From: Pyropia yezoensis
Taxonomy: Eukaryota > Rhodophyta > Bangiophyceae > Bangiales > Bangiaceae
Reading direction: 5' to 3'
NCBI GenBank assembly: GCA_009829735.1
Contig: CM020620.1
Span: 22,542,020-22,606,019, forward strand
DNA: 64,000 nucleotides
Positions 1 to 10,057 of the stretch are shown piece by piece (the stretch's first letter is position 1; every line of letters starts with the position of its first letter). Both the position numbers and the translations under genes were made by a program. The notes under the pieces are model-generated. The model did no database searches. It was not told the DNA's origin and saw nothing but the letters and a program-made list of their open reading frames with translations.

Positions 1-1335
1 CTTCCAGTGAAACTGGCCGTGACTGGACTAAACTGACTAGACTGGCATAAAACTGGGCACGCCCTCCACAGAAGCGGACTTGTCCTTTCAAAACAACGTT
101 TCTGTGATCCGCCACGAGTCTAGGGATGCGGCGTTACAGCCGATGAAAATTGACCCCGATACATTCCCGGTCATCGAGCCGTCAGACGGTCAACAGCTTG
201 TCACGATTCCCTCTTCCTAGGGGCGACTCGGTGTTCCGTGGAGCACTCATTTTATGGGCCTCTCGACTGGAGGAAGCTGAATTGTCGGCACAGCGCCTCC
301 TGGGCGCCTGTACCGGCGCCACAGCGACATTGAGGGGTTTGAGGCTTACGGACGTTGAACGTGCGATCCCAATCCGTCTCCACCATTGCACCAGAACGGC
401 CACATGTCGAAAATATTGCGTCAGAAACGACCTGACCGGTAATCCCCGCGGTCAGACGTAATAAGGGGGGTGGCGAAATGACGGGTAATAGTACGTACTT
501 GGCACGTCATGACCGCATTCCTACACGAAACCTCTCTTGGGACGCCACCTCGCCATGGCTTGGGTTTGTTAGTGGGACTATTCTTGGCTTAGATTGGTCG
601 AGAGGAGCGCCCCCCTATTCTTGACAGCCAACCACATGGAGCTCCTATTGCAGCCGTCCCAATTTTAGCCGAAGTGGACATGAACAACAGTGCCGAACAA
701 GAGTGTCTCAGCCATTGATTTAGGCGTATACTGTCGAACAGCCAATGGGATGCTCTTCAGAGCCACTGTTGTTTCTTGTCCACATCGGCCAAACTTGAGA
801 CGCCTGCAAAACGTGATTGTCTTCGCCATCAAATGTCCACGTGGCGGAACTATATTCAGTGGAATAGAACATACTGTAGCCCCCCGTGAAGAGATTGGCC
901 AGCTATTTTATGGACGTGCCTCGATTCTGGGCCCATCACTTCGTCAGTGCCCGAAGCAGACGGTCCGGGGGACCTGTGAGGGCGCCTTGGAGCGCGGCCG
1001 GCGCTCTGCGAGACTTTTTTCAAGCGGGTTTTCTACCGGGGCTCCCCCTGCCCCCCCCCCGCCCCGCCCCGCTTCTCCCTTCCCTCCCCCCCGCCGATCC
1101 CCCCCGCTGGCATGAAAACTCACCCAGACGCTGAAAGTGGGGCCCGTACTCACTGTACCCCCATCAGGGCAGACGCCGACGGGGAGCCCCCACCCGCCCC
1201 AGCATCCCCAGTTCCCCCATCCCCGCAGGCAGCCGCGGCGGCTACCCCTGCCAGGGCAGGCCCGCGCCCGCCGCGATGCGGGCGAGGGCTTCCAACGCTG
1301 GAGCGCGGGGGAGGGCGGCGCCTAACGTGCACCCG
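1..1335. other. Left flank, no gene called
   Basis: No reading frame here has a credible ATG, a domain or codon-like composition. An imperfect inverted repeat of about 20 bp (667-693 against 761-787, arms around CACTGTTGTT) could fold over a 70-base spacer. 1041-1110 is a C-rich tract. CACTA-like copy A starts at 1336. Confidence 0.5.
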
Positions 1336-1412
1336 CCCTACGAAAAAAAAACACCTCGATATCCAGGTTTTGGTACCTCGATATCAAGGTTTTATCCTCG
1401 ATATCCAGGTTT
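1336..1412 (+). repeat. Terminal sequence and subterminal repeats of CACTA-like copy A (left end)
   Basis: CCCTACG plus an A-run at 1336-1350 forms the tip. The 17-bp motif CCTCGATATCCAGGTTT lies at 1354-1370 and 1396-1412, with a one-base variant (CAAGG) at 1376-1392. The motif is partly palindromic (AAACCT...AGGTTT around GATATC). The same motif and tip recur at 27488-27626. CACTA elements usually carry such arrays as binding sites for the element's second protein; that role is inferred here. Confidence 0.7.
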
Positions 1413-2182
1413 GTGGATCCCATGGCGAGTCTGTGTGTGACAAAGTCTCCGAGGCAGGCTACATATGAACCCTCCAGCGCAGGCTCTGTCCCAACTGACG
1501 TCGATACGTGGCCAATTCAGGCCAGCAAGGGACGTTGTCTGATCGTGGCACACGCCAGACGCTTCTGGATGCTTTCCGCGCTGCTCCGAGCGCACCTATT
1601 GCTCTGACCTCACGTCTGGCACGTGTGGCTCTGAGCTCACGTGTGGCCCTCCCTTCCATCACTCTTGGCCGCACCTCAGTTGCTCAATTTGCCTTCCATG
1701 CGAGCATCCCACGTGCACTCACCCGCCCCTTTAAATGAGGCCCGCGGAACACACGGCCACAACGTCCTCCCACCTCTCCACTACACCCACCGGCCTCACT
1801 TGCTGGTAGCATTTGCCATCGCTGCACCCTTGCACGGCGCTTACTCTCCACTTCGCCCTTGGGCCCTTCGCTTGGCCGCTTCTGTTACTGCCGCACCGCG
1901 TCGGCCAGAGCTACTTTTCTGGTAAGTGTCTGCTCACTCTGACACACAGCCAAACCGCTGTCATCATGCGCCGCAACTCGCTGTTTGGCGCCCCTTTTTC
2001 TCAACCCCTGTGTGCAACTGGTTGCTAACACGTTCTCCCCCGCGTCCATTGCTTTGTACATGTGTTATTGCGCAACCCCCTTCGTGTGCCGTGTCAATAT
2101 CTCCGTGCGTGCGCTTGTGTTGGTCATTCTTCTCCTGTGCGTCTCCCGCTTGATTACCACGGAGGACAGCAGCGGACGCTTG
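1413..2182 (+). promoter_or_regulatory. Putative promoter/leader of CACTA copy A transposase
   Basis: Non-coding leader before the transposase start. Two 19-bp imperfect direct repeats (1604-1622 and 1629-1647; CTCTGA(C/G)CTCACGT(C/G)TGGC) and an isolated AT word TTTAAAT at 1730-1736 stand out. A promoter role is inferred from position only. Confidence 0.25.
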
Positions 2183-5100
2183 ATGTCGGACGATGGCTAC
2201 CGGCCGTGCCCATGCTCCAAGCGCAGTGACAGCATCAAGCGCCGGTGACTCGTAAGCAGGGCTACGTTTTTTCGTCATCAACTGGAGGAGGCCAAGGCGC
2301 GAGTGAGTGCCGGCGGCACCGCCCTACCCCCCCCACCCCCCCCCCCTGCTACAGACTCACCTCTCCCCCCTGCCATCCTTCCCCCTGCCCCCATCCCCCT
2401 CCCCCCCTTCCCGGTCCCCCCTGCTTCTCTTCCGTTCTCCGCTGACAGCCCTCCGGGGGCTGCTCCCGTTCCATCCCCAGGGGGGGTGGGGGGGAGGGGG
2501 GGGCCTGCAAGAAGACGGCGCGACGTTGGATGGGGATGACGAAAGAGGCGCAGGCCGGACGAGCGGGGTGGAGGACTCCAGTGACTCGTCCTCGGCTTAC
2601 AGCGACTGGTTGGACGGCTCGTCAAGCTCAAGCTTTTCATCAATGTCTGAATTTGAGCCTGAAAGTGTGGAGGGACTGGAAAACTTCCCCAACCCGTTGG
2701 TCGACGAGGACGCGTCGTTCGCGCCAGTGAACAAGGTTGTCCTTCCCGTTGACCAGTTTACCAGCCTGGTGGACGACCTTGTCGCCCTCACTTTCGGGAC
2801 CGACCACAACCTGACGGGCGGCGCGGTCCGAGACTACCTCCGCCAGCGCAGTCGCCTCCTTACGTATCGCACACGATACAAACAGGCCGCTTTTATCAAC
2901 GCAAGCGTCGACCTGGACGAACGCCAAGTTCATGCTTTTCCGCAGGGGTGTGTCGCGTTCACGGGGAGCCGGGAAAATTAGCCCTCATGCGACGTGTGCG
3001 GTGCTGGCAGATACAAGAACAGCGGGGCGTCTGCACGCCCAGTGACGTACTGGTCTTTGACGGCATGGCCGACGGCCATGTTGGCCGACCCGGAGCTGGG
3101 CCCCAGTATGGTGGACGCCATGGCCAAGGCCAGACAAGCTGCGACTGAGCCTGTGTCCGGCGTCGAAGACTGGTACGATGGGTCAAATTTTCGTACGGCT
3201 GTGGCAAATGGACTTTTCAATTTGAATACTTCCTTTGCGTTGTCGATTTCCACCGATGGATTCGTGGCGTGGCGCCAATTGGGCTTTCAAGGATGGCCGG
3301 TCGTCGCAATCATTCTGAACTTGGACCCAAGTACACGCACGAGGATTGTGTCTCAGGTGCTGCTGACCATCACGCCGGGCCCCAGGCAACCAGTCGACCT
3401 GGACTCCTTCTTGCGCCCCATCGCTGACGAGCTCAACGTGTTGGCTGCGGGTATCAACGGCGTATCCGTCTGGGGCTCTGACACAAGTCACACGTTGTCG
3501 GCCTTTGTGGTCCAAGTGACGGCCGACATGCCCGGGGGCGACAAGGTTACGAACGCGACGGGTCACAATGGGCGCTGCCTCAACCGCTTCCGCAGCTTCC
3601 ACGGCGTGCACCACGGAAGCCATTACTGTTCCCCCCCTACTCAACCGTCCACCGGCGAAGTTCTTTTATCCCTCTCAAGCCCGTGCAGCTCGCGCCGTCA
3701 GCTGGGAGCTTTCCGCTTGCATGCAGCAGCAGTGGAGCAGGCGCAGATGCACAACCGCAGTGCGCACTACATCGCGGAGCTGGCCAAGCAAACCGGCGTC
3801 AAAGGACCGTCCTTGCTCTTTTCACCAAGTCAAACGGACAAGAGCAAGTACCCCAACCTGAAATACGTTGGGGACTTGGGCCCAAGTCTGGCACCCTACG
3901 ACACAATGCACCTGATTTTGCAGAATGTCGTTCCGTTTTTGTGGAAATTATTTTCCGGCAAGATCGTCATTCAAGAGCACGAGAACGAGCCTTACTGCAT
4001 GTCGATGGCGGACGCCATTACCGTAGGGCAGGAGATCGCCGCAAGCAAGGCGACGGTGCCCGCGTCTCAGGCGCGCGCCCTACGAGATGTGCACGTCCGG
4101 TTCCGCTCTTACAAAGCCGTTGACTGGATGATGTTCATCATGTCCACAGGGGAGGCAGTCTTGGCCGACCGCGTATCGGAGACCGCGTTTTCCATGTTTA
4201 TGGCCCTCTGCCAGGCCTGTCGCCTTCTCTTCCGCCCGCGGGGGCTGACGGAGGAAGACCTTGAAGAGGTTGATGCTCTCCTGAAGCGGTTCTGCGACAT
4301 GTTCTACTCTCATGTGTACAGAGGTGGCTGGAAGCGTGTGTCTCTCTGTCGGCCAACAATCACCGCCCTTCTGGACGTCGTGCCCAACATTCGGGCGTGC
4401 GGTCCGGCTTGGGTGAGCTGGCAGTTTCCAATGGAAAGGTACATTGGCACACTGCCGCGGCTGATCAAGTCGATGAGTCATCCGTACCCAGCGCTGGCCA
4501 ACGCAGTGTCAAGCAAGTACAAATCCGATATTGTGACAAGTTTTGCGAAACGACATTTGGGCGCGGAATGGCGCGCTGCTACCGGCACAGCGGACGCTCC
4601 TAGTGGTGCAATTCCCGCGCGAGTTTTTTTGTTGACCAACGCAGATGAGTCTACAACGGTGCTGTTGCCCCAAGTGACGCGCCAAGGTACCTGGCTGGCT
4701 CTGAGCTGCAAAACCTGAAGGCTACTTTGACCCTCGAAGGAGCGCGAGACGTACCCGATGAAATTTATGCCAAGAAATACTTTCGGCTGCAATTACCTAG
4801 TGGAGTGCTCGTCGGGTCGAGCCGTTCAAGCTCAGATGACGACACGCACAAGAGGCGCAACAACTGCGTGCGCATCCAGTCCACCGCCAGGCGACGGCGG
4901 CAGGACGGGTCTGTGGAGGTGTACGAGCTGAGCACCTACGGGCTGGTGCATCACTTCGCCCTCGTACTTATCGAAGACCAGCCACGATCCTTTGCCTGCA
5001 TTAAGTGCGTCAAGTCTCCGGCTGACCGGGCCGGTCGGTATGGCCAAGCGGAGCGCCGCCGCGAGATGGATTGCTTTTTCAGCTTCGGAGGCTCTCATCG

Positions 5101-5203
5101 CTATGTAGACGTGGCTGCTATTGACTCGGTCGTCGGCACACTGCGGCGAGACGGGCGGCACGTGGTGCTTTTCAACCGAGAGCGGTTTAGCGACGTACCC
5201 TAG
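2183..5203 (+). pseudogene. Tnp2-type (CACTA/EnSpm) transposase, copy A, broken
   Basis: Exon 1 is 2183-2302. A phase-0 intron (2303-2480, GTGAGT...CCCCAG) joins in frame to exon 2 from 2481. Exon 1 has the Cys-rich start (CPCSKRSD) and HQLEEAKAR. Exon 2 has an acidic Ser-rich stretch, the GCVAF...CDVCGAGRYK zinc motif, then the DDE-type core (LSISTDGFVAW, VVAIILNLDPSTRTRI, TPGPRQPVDLDSFL), YDTMHL, and a C-terminal WQFPMERYIGTL block typical of Tnp2/DUF4218 proteins. Three lesions: TGA at 2246-2248, TAG at 2979-2981 between SREN and PSCDVCG, and a one-base frameshift near 4680-4720, after which the frame to 5203 matches copy B. The Cys pair usually following GHNG is absent. It would bind the element ends and catalyse cut-and-paste if repaired. 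Confidence 0.8.
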
Positions 5204-5661
5204 AAGCACTGTTTAAATAGAATTAGACCTGGATTTAATACTTCCTACAGCTTTTCTGTCGGACAGATGTCGCCTTTTTCCATATGTATTTTGAATTATT
5301 TGAATTGTGGCTATGACTGCTCGCTGCTGGAGGACGGGGACAACGCGTGCCGTCGATCCGCGTGCGCCTCGCTGTCGTGGATCGGCTGTCTTGCTCACAC
5401 ATGTGCACGTTCGCACCGTCGTGCATCCCTCGGCGTCCATCAAGCCACCACTATGGCTCGCGTCAAGCGGTCGTCAACCAGCGAGCCCCAACCGCGGAGA
5501 TGTGCGTTGCATCCTACACCGCGGGGGACACGGTGTGCCGGTGTGTGTCTTTTTTGTGGCGCCTTGCGACGTGTCATGCCCACCTTGTGCTGTGCAGTTC
5601 TCTGACGTCCACGTCCTCACCTGCTGTGACGTCGCCTACCCGCACTGTACGCTGCTCTTTG
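5204..5661. other. Spacer between transposase A and ORF2 A
   Basis: A 458-bp interval with an AT-rich patch at 5208-5300 directly after the transposase stop, consistent with a 3' UTR, followed by GC-richer sequence before the ORF2 start. No conserved coding signal was seen. Confidence 0.4.
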
Positions 5662-6605
5662 ATGTCATCTGTTTTGACCGATGCGTATGTAGACTCGCGC
5701 GCCCTCCGCGCGGCCGGCTGTGTCGCTGCCCACCTGCCTGACAGTGCACGCGCTGCACCTCCCCCCCGCCCCCCCCCCTCCCGTCCCCTGTCCCTATCAA
5801 GCCCTGATATGGCCGGCGCTTTGTCAAGCCGCGCCACACCCGCCGCCCCTTCTGCTGCGACCGTCCTCCCGCGACGCTCTGCTGCGGCCGGCACTCCGCC
5901 CGGCCCCGCTACATCAGCTGCCGTCCGATTACCCCCCCTGGCAGAGCCAGCGCCCGCTAGGGCCGGTGCTTCGTCGGGCCGAGAGGCGTGGCGGCGCCTT
6001 CCCCGAGCATCTCCGGCGGTGGCGGCGTCAAGGGCAGCTGATGCGGATCTCGGTCCCAGCGCGAACGTGGGACGGGGGTTTGAGGACGACGAAGAAGCCG
6101 CGGGAAGTGCGCTGGCGGCCGCGGCTGCCGTCCTCGCCGGCCGTCCTAGCAAGCGCCGCACGAACGGGCGGGGGGGCCTTCAAGTTGACAGCGGATTGGC
6201 CCGGACCGTCGAATCACCCGAGAAAACTATTGACAAGATTCGGATTTACAAGAATGGACTTCTCGGATATTCGCTTTCGGATCGGAAACGTGTGCGGAAG
6301 GTGCTACGAGAGGCCTTCAAGAGCAGCGGTTTACAGAGTGGCGTCTCATTTACGCGGCAGTCGGAAGACAACCTGCGCAGCGCCGTGCTGTTTCTGGAGC
6401 AGCCCGAGCCGCGTCTGGCGACCTGTCGCAACAGCTGGGGGGCGTGCTCTTTGCTGTCCCGTGCAACGTCGTACCGCATGGGCACTGGGCGCCACGTCGA
6501 ACCGTCGGGAGCGGCCGAGCGCGGCGGTGGAAACGGCGCGTGGATTGCCGCGGCGCTCCTCACGGCAAGGCGGCAGCTGGACAGCTTGGCGGCAGGTCGT
6601 GTAAC

Positions 6606-6770
6606 GCAGGGGAGAGGGAGGGGCGGTCTTGGGAGGGCGGGAAGCGGTATGGAGAGGGGAAGGGGCGGTGTTGGGAGGGGGGGGGCGGTGTTGGGAGGGG
6701 TGGGGGCGGTTTGGGGAGGGGGGAGGGCGGTATAGGGAGGGGGGCGAGCAGTATGGGCAGAGAAGGGGGC
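6606..6770 (+). repeat. G-rich minisatellite in ORF2 A
   Basis: Irregular tandem units of about 17-20 bp built on GGGCGGTGTTGGGAGGGG. They encode Gly/Arg-rich residues in every frame, so coding status cannot be judged here. Confidence 0.7.
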
Positions 6771-6849
6771 GGGATTGCGACGGGGGGGGGGGCCGAGAGC
6801 ACGTCTTGAGGCGATGGTGGACCGTCGGGGGCGGCGCCAGTTGGCGCTG

Positions 6850-7260
6850 GGCGTACCGGCCGCGGGAGCGGAGCTGCTCAACCTGTTTGGCGCGGCGATG
6901 GCAGAGGCGGACCAGCTGCTGCCGTGCGGCGCGGCGGCGGGAGGGGCGGACCAACTGCAGCCGCGGGGCGCGGTAGAGCGAGAGGCGCGGCAGCTGTAGT
7001 GGGGGGGGATGGCCTCGTGGGTGATTCTGGCGGTGGCACGGCGGCGCCTGGTCCCGCTCGTCCCGGTGGCGGTACTGGAGGAGACTTTGCAGCGTCCGGG
7101 CGCCGCGGCGGCAGGGCAGGAGCTCGTTCTGTCGCCGGGGGGGGTGGCGGCAGCGGCAGTGCACGTGCAGCTACCGAGCGCCGCGGCCGCAGGAGCGGAG
7201 AACGTGCAGCCGCCGGGCGCCGCGGCGGCACTGGCGGAGCACCTGCTGTGGTGGGACGAG
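6850..7260 (+). repeat. Degenerate 39-bp (13-residue) repeat region
   Basis: The plus strand encodes a run of similar segments: AAMAEADQLLPCG, AAAGGADQLQPRG, then after a frame change GAAAAGQELVLSPG, GVAAAAVHVQLPS, AAAAGAENVQPPG, AAAALAEHLLWW. The pattern (A)3-x2-(A/G)-x2-(L/V)-x-P-x-G is kept, but the frame changes near 6997, so it is decayed coding sequence of ORF2 A. Confidence 0.5.
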
Positions 7261-7306
7261 TTCCGCGGAGGGAGGGGGGGGGGGCATGATGGGTGAGAGT
7301 GGCCGA

Positions 7307-7775
7307 TGTGGCAAAAACCACTAGCACACACGGCAACCAGGTTGGGGCGGTGTGCTAGGGCTGCCTCCCGTGTCGGGGGAACCGGAAGAAGTGCAAGTCG
7401 CACACACTCTGTCCCTGTTGTGGGGCAATCCCCCCACGGACAAACAAGAGGATGGTGTGTGGTCCAACAGTTTCTTGGTCGGGACGGGGACGCAGGGCCA
7501 AGCCCCGCTGTCCCTCCCCTTATCCCCCCAGGGTCCACTCAGAATCTCGCCACTCAGAATCTCCCACCCCAGCACCTGCCCACCGGGCCACACGAAAATT
7601 CAAGACGATAAATGCAGAAAACCCTCAAATCCAAGTTGGATTTACTACTAAGCTAACTATCCCAAACTTAGGGAATATGGACCCAAATGCAGGGGGAGGA
7701 ACGGATCAGGCTAGTGGCCTGCCGCCCCTTGCATGGCACGTGTTGCCCCCCTACCTGGGGGTCAATACTGCCACA
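7307..7775 (-). repeat. 3' LTR of E1
   Basis: 469 bp, TGTGGCAAAA...ACTGCCACA on the plus strand. It differs from the 5' LTR at two sites near 7336-7341. It contains the 17-bp odd palindrome AAATCCAAGTTGGATTT at 7627-7643. Confidence 0.95.
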
Positions 7776-7790
7776 CTCCCCTCTCCTCAG
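7776..7790 (-). promoter_or_regulatory. Polypurine tract of E1
   Basis: CTCCCCTCTCCTCAG on the plus strand, a purine run (GAGGAGAGGGGAG) on the element strand, directly abutting the 3' LTR. This is the expected primer position for plus-strand DNA synthesis. Confidence 0.75.
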
Positions 7791-8113
7791 TTCCGACCGA
7801 CCCGGTCGGCCCTGTGAGGGGGTGCGTAAACGCACGTCTCGGCGTTGGGGGCGCGACTTGCTGTCCCCCATCGAGTACGTAACGGGGATGTGGAGGCGGT
7901 CACGTTGACCGCCCCTCTCCTCAAGCTTGCCCACTCGGCAGCTTGCTCTCCTCAGTTCACACTTCACCATCACCACCACCTCCCCTTCACCTTCCACTGG
8001 GCCGCCCCACGCTGGGGAGGCCACCCGAATACCCACGATCCGAGTCCCCCTCAACTCGAGGCGGGTCTCGTGCTGCGATAGCCAGAGCGTCTCTCCCCAA
8101 CTTGGGGAGAGCC

Positions 8114-10057
8114 ATGGCGACCCCGGGAGTGGAGACGGACTCTCTTGACGAGCGCATGGAGGACACCTCCTACGGGGCAGCACCCGCCGGGACTTCCGGC
8201 GGGGGCTCCGCGATCGCTCCGGGGGACGGGACTCCCGCGTCACCCGGCTTTGGGTTGACGGCGGGGTCTCCCCCGGAGGCGGGACAAGTTGTCCCGCGTG
8301 AGGCCTTGGGGCGGTGGTTTTGCCCCGCTTGGCCTCTCTATGAGGAGGGGTTGACTGTTCTTCGCTGTGGCCGACTTGGCGCAGCGATGGGTCGCGTATG
8401 GGACCGCCTACGGGAGAAGTATCCCCGTAGGGTCGGGTTCCCTGCCGGCTTCAGGACGGACCAGTTTGCCTTCCTGGACGATGAGGAGGTTGAGGACGTT
8501 CAGCGTGCCAAGGCCATGGTGGACCGCGGGGGAACTATCCCGGGTCCCGGCGACTTGCCGACCTTCACGTGGGACGCTGTGGCAACTCGCCCACCGTACC
8601 TCCACGAGGCCGATCCGCACACTCATCACTTTGATGTGCGGATGGAGAAAGACTTCCGGCGAGGTCCCTACTTGGTGACCTCGGCTCAACTTGAGTTTCC
8701 TCAACAGTCTGCTGCCAGTAAGGAGCAGTACTATCCGAAGAAGCCCGAGTGGTGGCCTCAAGTTGAGGTCCCCTACGGGTTCCCGGCGTTGTTGCCCCGG
8801 TTGCTTGACCACTTCGGCTCCGTCATGTTGACGGCTGCCCCTGATCACCTGGTGTGGGCCATGTTGGCCACCCAGTGGCTCCTCGAGGTCATGTCGACCT
8901 GGGTGTCCTGTGTTCAGCGGCGGGGGATGCTCTGGCATCTCCCCCTCCGGCTCCTCCAAGGTTTGGAACAGCTCACCCCTCAGCTAGTTGCTGAGGGGTG
9001 CTCATCAGGACAACTCACTCTACTTGAGGAGATGCTCCGGCTCCATAAGTTTATCGAGTGGGAGAGCATTGAGCACAAGTTGCGCCGCCCCACTCGTGGG
9101 CCCAAGGACGATGGCGCACTTCGCCAGTTCGTGTGGGTCGCTCGTGAACTTCACGACGGCCGTGTGGTCCTACGAGAGGGGTTGGGCATCGGGGACTACC
9201 CGTATGCCCCGGGGGTGGATCGCCACACTGCGCCACCCCCGGACAAGCCCATAGTTATGGCCGTGCCGTCCTATGATGACCATATGACTCAACCCACTGC
9301 GGGGGCCCCAAGTCGGGGTCGCAGTTACACCCGGGTACCGCCACCTCGGCGGGCCCCTCCGCTTCCTCCTGTTCCTTTCCAACCTCACGGGAACATCCCG
9401 ATCAGCGTGGCCGTGGAGTCTTCCACCCCGGTGTCCCCCAACTTGGGGGCCACCCTCCTGACGGTATACCCCAAGTTGGTGTTGCCGCCCACGCCTCTAA
9501 CCTCAGAGATGATGATCACCACGTTGGTGCGCACCATTTCCTGGTTGGCCGCGTCGACCGCAACCCTACAGAGTTCCGAGACTCCTCAACTTGAGGAGCG
9601 CGTTCGTACTGCAGTGGCGACCGCGAGTTGCGAGTCGGTGGCGGAGTTTATGACAGCCGAGTTGGCTCGCATTGGGGCTATTATGCCCCAGCCAGCCCCA
9701 CTTGGGCGTGGCAAACGTCGCGCGAGCCGGGCATACTCGCCTCCTCGCCGTCGTCGCCGACACTCGCGGCGCTCTCCTTCCGTATCGGAAGACGAGTTGT
9801 CTTACTCCGTTTCGGAGTCCTCTACCCCGTCGGAGACGGAGTCTGTCCAGCGTCTGCGTCGCAAACTTGCGCGCAAGACCAGGCAGAAGAGTGGTCACGG
9901 TCGGCGCCACTTGCGCGACCGTGAGGGGCGCGACGGTTCCGACTTGGAGCCGCCGCCCCCTCCAACGAGTGGAGACCGTTATCGGCGTGGGTCTCGCCGC
10001 TCGCCTCCACGTGAGGGCGAGGGCCGTGGAGTGGGAGAGTCTAGCATGCGTGCCTAG
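8114..10057 (+). CDS. Antisense third gene of the Ty3/Gypsy element (E1 copy)
   Basis: 647 aa from the first ATG. The frame is open for another 57 codons upstream without a Met. It lies between pol and the 3' LTR on the strand opposite gag-pol; its stop (10057) and pol's stop (10169) face each other 111 bp apart. Residues about 55-330 look globular and Trp/Leu-rich (FCPAWPLYEEGLTVLRCG, PEWWPQVEVPYGFPALL, LVWAMLATQWLLEVMSTW). A Pro-rich linker follows. From about residue 530 the chain is Arg/Ser-rich (SPPRRRRRHSRRSPS, SPPREGEGRG), as in nuclear RNA-binding proteins. No transmembrane segment, so not an envelope. The frame is equally intact in E2 (36691-34748), which argues it is maintained. Family unknown; likely transcribed from the 3' LTR side. 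Confidence 0.75.
   Translation: MATPGVETDSLDERMEDTSYGAAPAGTSGGGSAIAPGDGTPASPGFGLTAGSPPEAGQVVPREALGRWFCPAWPLYEEGLTVLRCGRLGAAMGRVWDRLREKYPRRVGFPAGFRTDQFAFLDDEEVEDVQRAKAMVDRGGTIPGPGDLPTFTWDAVATRPPYLHEADPHTHHFDVRMEKDFRRGPYLVTSAQLEFPQQSAASKEQYYPKKPEWWPQVEVPYGFPALLPRLLDHFGSVMLTAAPDHLVWAMLATQWLLEVMSTWVSCVQRRGMLWHLPLRLLQGLEQLTPQLVAEGCSSGQLTLLEEMLRLHKFIEWESIEHKLRRPTRGPKDDGALRQFVWVARELHDGRVVLREGLGIGDYPYAPGVDRHTAPPPDKPIVMAVPSYDDHMTQPTAGAPSRGRSYTRVPPPRRAPPLPPVPFQPHGNIPISVAVESSTPVSPNLGATLLTVYPKLVLPPTPLTSEMMITTLVRTISWLAASTATLQSSETPQLEERVRTAVATASCESVAEFMTAELARIGAIMPQPAPLGRGKRRASRAYSPPRRRRRHSRRSPSVSEDELSYSVSESSTPSETESVQRLRRKLARKTRQKSGHGRRHLRDREGRDGSDLEPPPPPTSGDRYRRGSRRSPPREGEGRGVGESSMRA

Larger units (their letters stand above)
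1336..7306 (+). mobile_element. CACTA/EnSpm-like transposon copy A, left and central part
   Basis: Starts with the terminal sequence CCCTACG followed by an A-run, then three subterminal motif copies, a Tnp2-type transposase (2183-5203) and a second co-oriented gene (from 5662). It is interrupted at 7307 by the LTR of retroelement E1. Its right end, with the same terminus and subterminal motif, is now at 27488-28121 in opposite orientation. The three bases before the left terminus (CCG, 1333-1335) equal those after the right terminus read in element orientation. That fits the 3-bp target duplication of EnSpm elements, though the surroundings are C/G-rich. The transposase is broken, so the copy is non-autonomous now. 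Confidence 0.7.
5662..7306 (+). pseudogene. CACTA-like ORF2 (copy A), 5' part, split by retroelement
   Basis: Open frame from ATG 5662 to 6735; the gene was interrupted at 7307. After a Pro/Ala-rich region, residues about 180-275 hold a block shared with copy B: KIRIYKNGLLGYS, DRKRVRKVLREAF, SGVSFTRQ, then a WGACSLLS segment. This is the most conserved part of the two copies outside the transposase. Downstream, 6606-6770 is a G-rich minisatellite, and 6850-7260 encodes Ala-rich 13-residue repeats in two frames. The gene's C-terminal end (QENFLDGLL and stop) lies at 27883-28116, inverted, where copy B has QANFLNAI. By position and partnership it corresponds to the second protein (TnpA-like) of CACTA elements. 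The family is not recognised otherwise. Introns are likely but not resolved. Confidence 0.6.

Noticed and set aside
2303-2480. Coding sequence beginning with a Pro-rich stretch
   Set aside because: It starts at a GTGAGT donor and ends at CCCCAG in the matching phase, so it is better read as the intron of transposase A.
7307-7775. Short ORFs within the LTRs
   Set aside because: They recur only because the LTR recurs and carry no conserved protein signal.
8114-10057. Envelope protein of an errantivirus-like element
   Set aside because: The gene is antisense to pol and lacks signal peptide and transmembrane segment.
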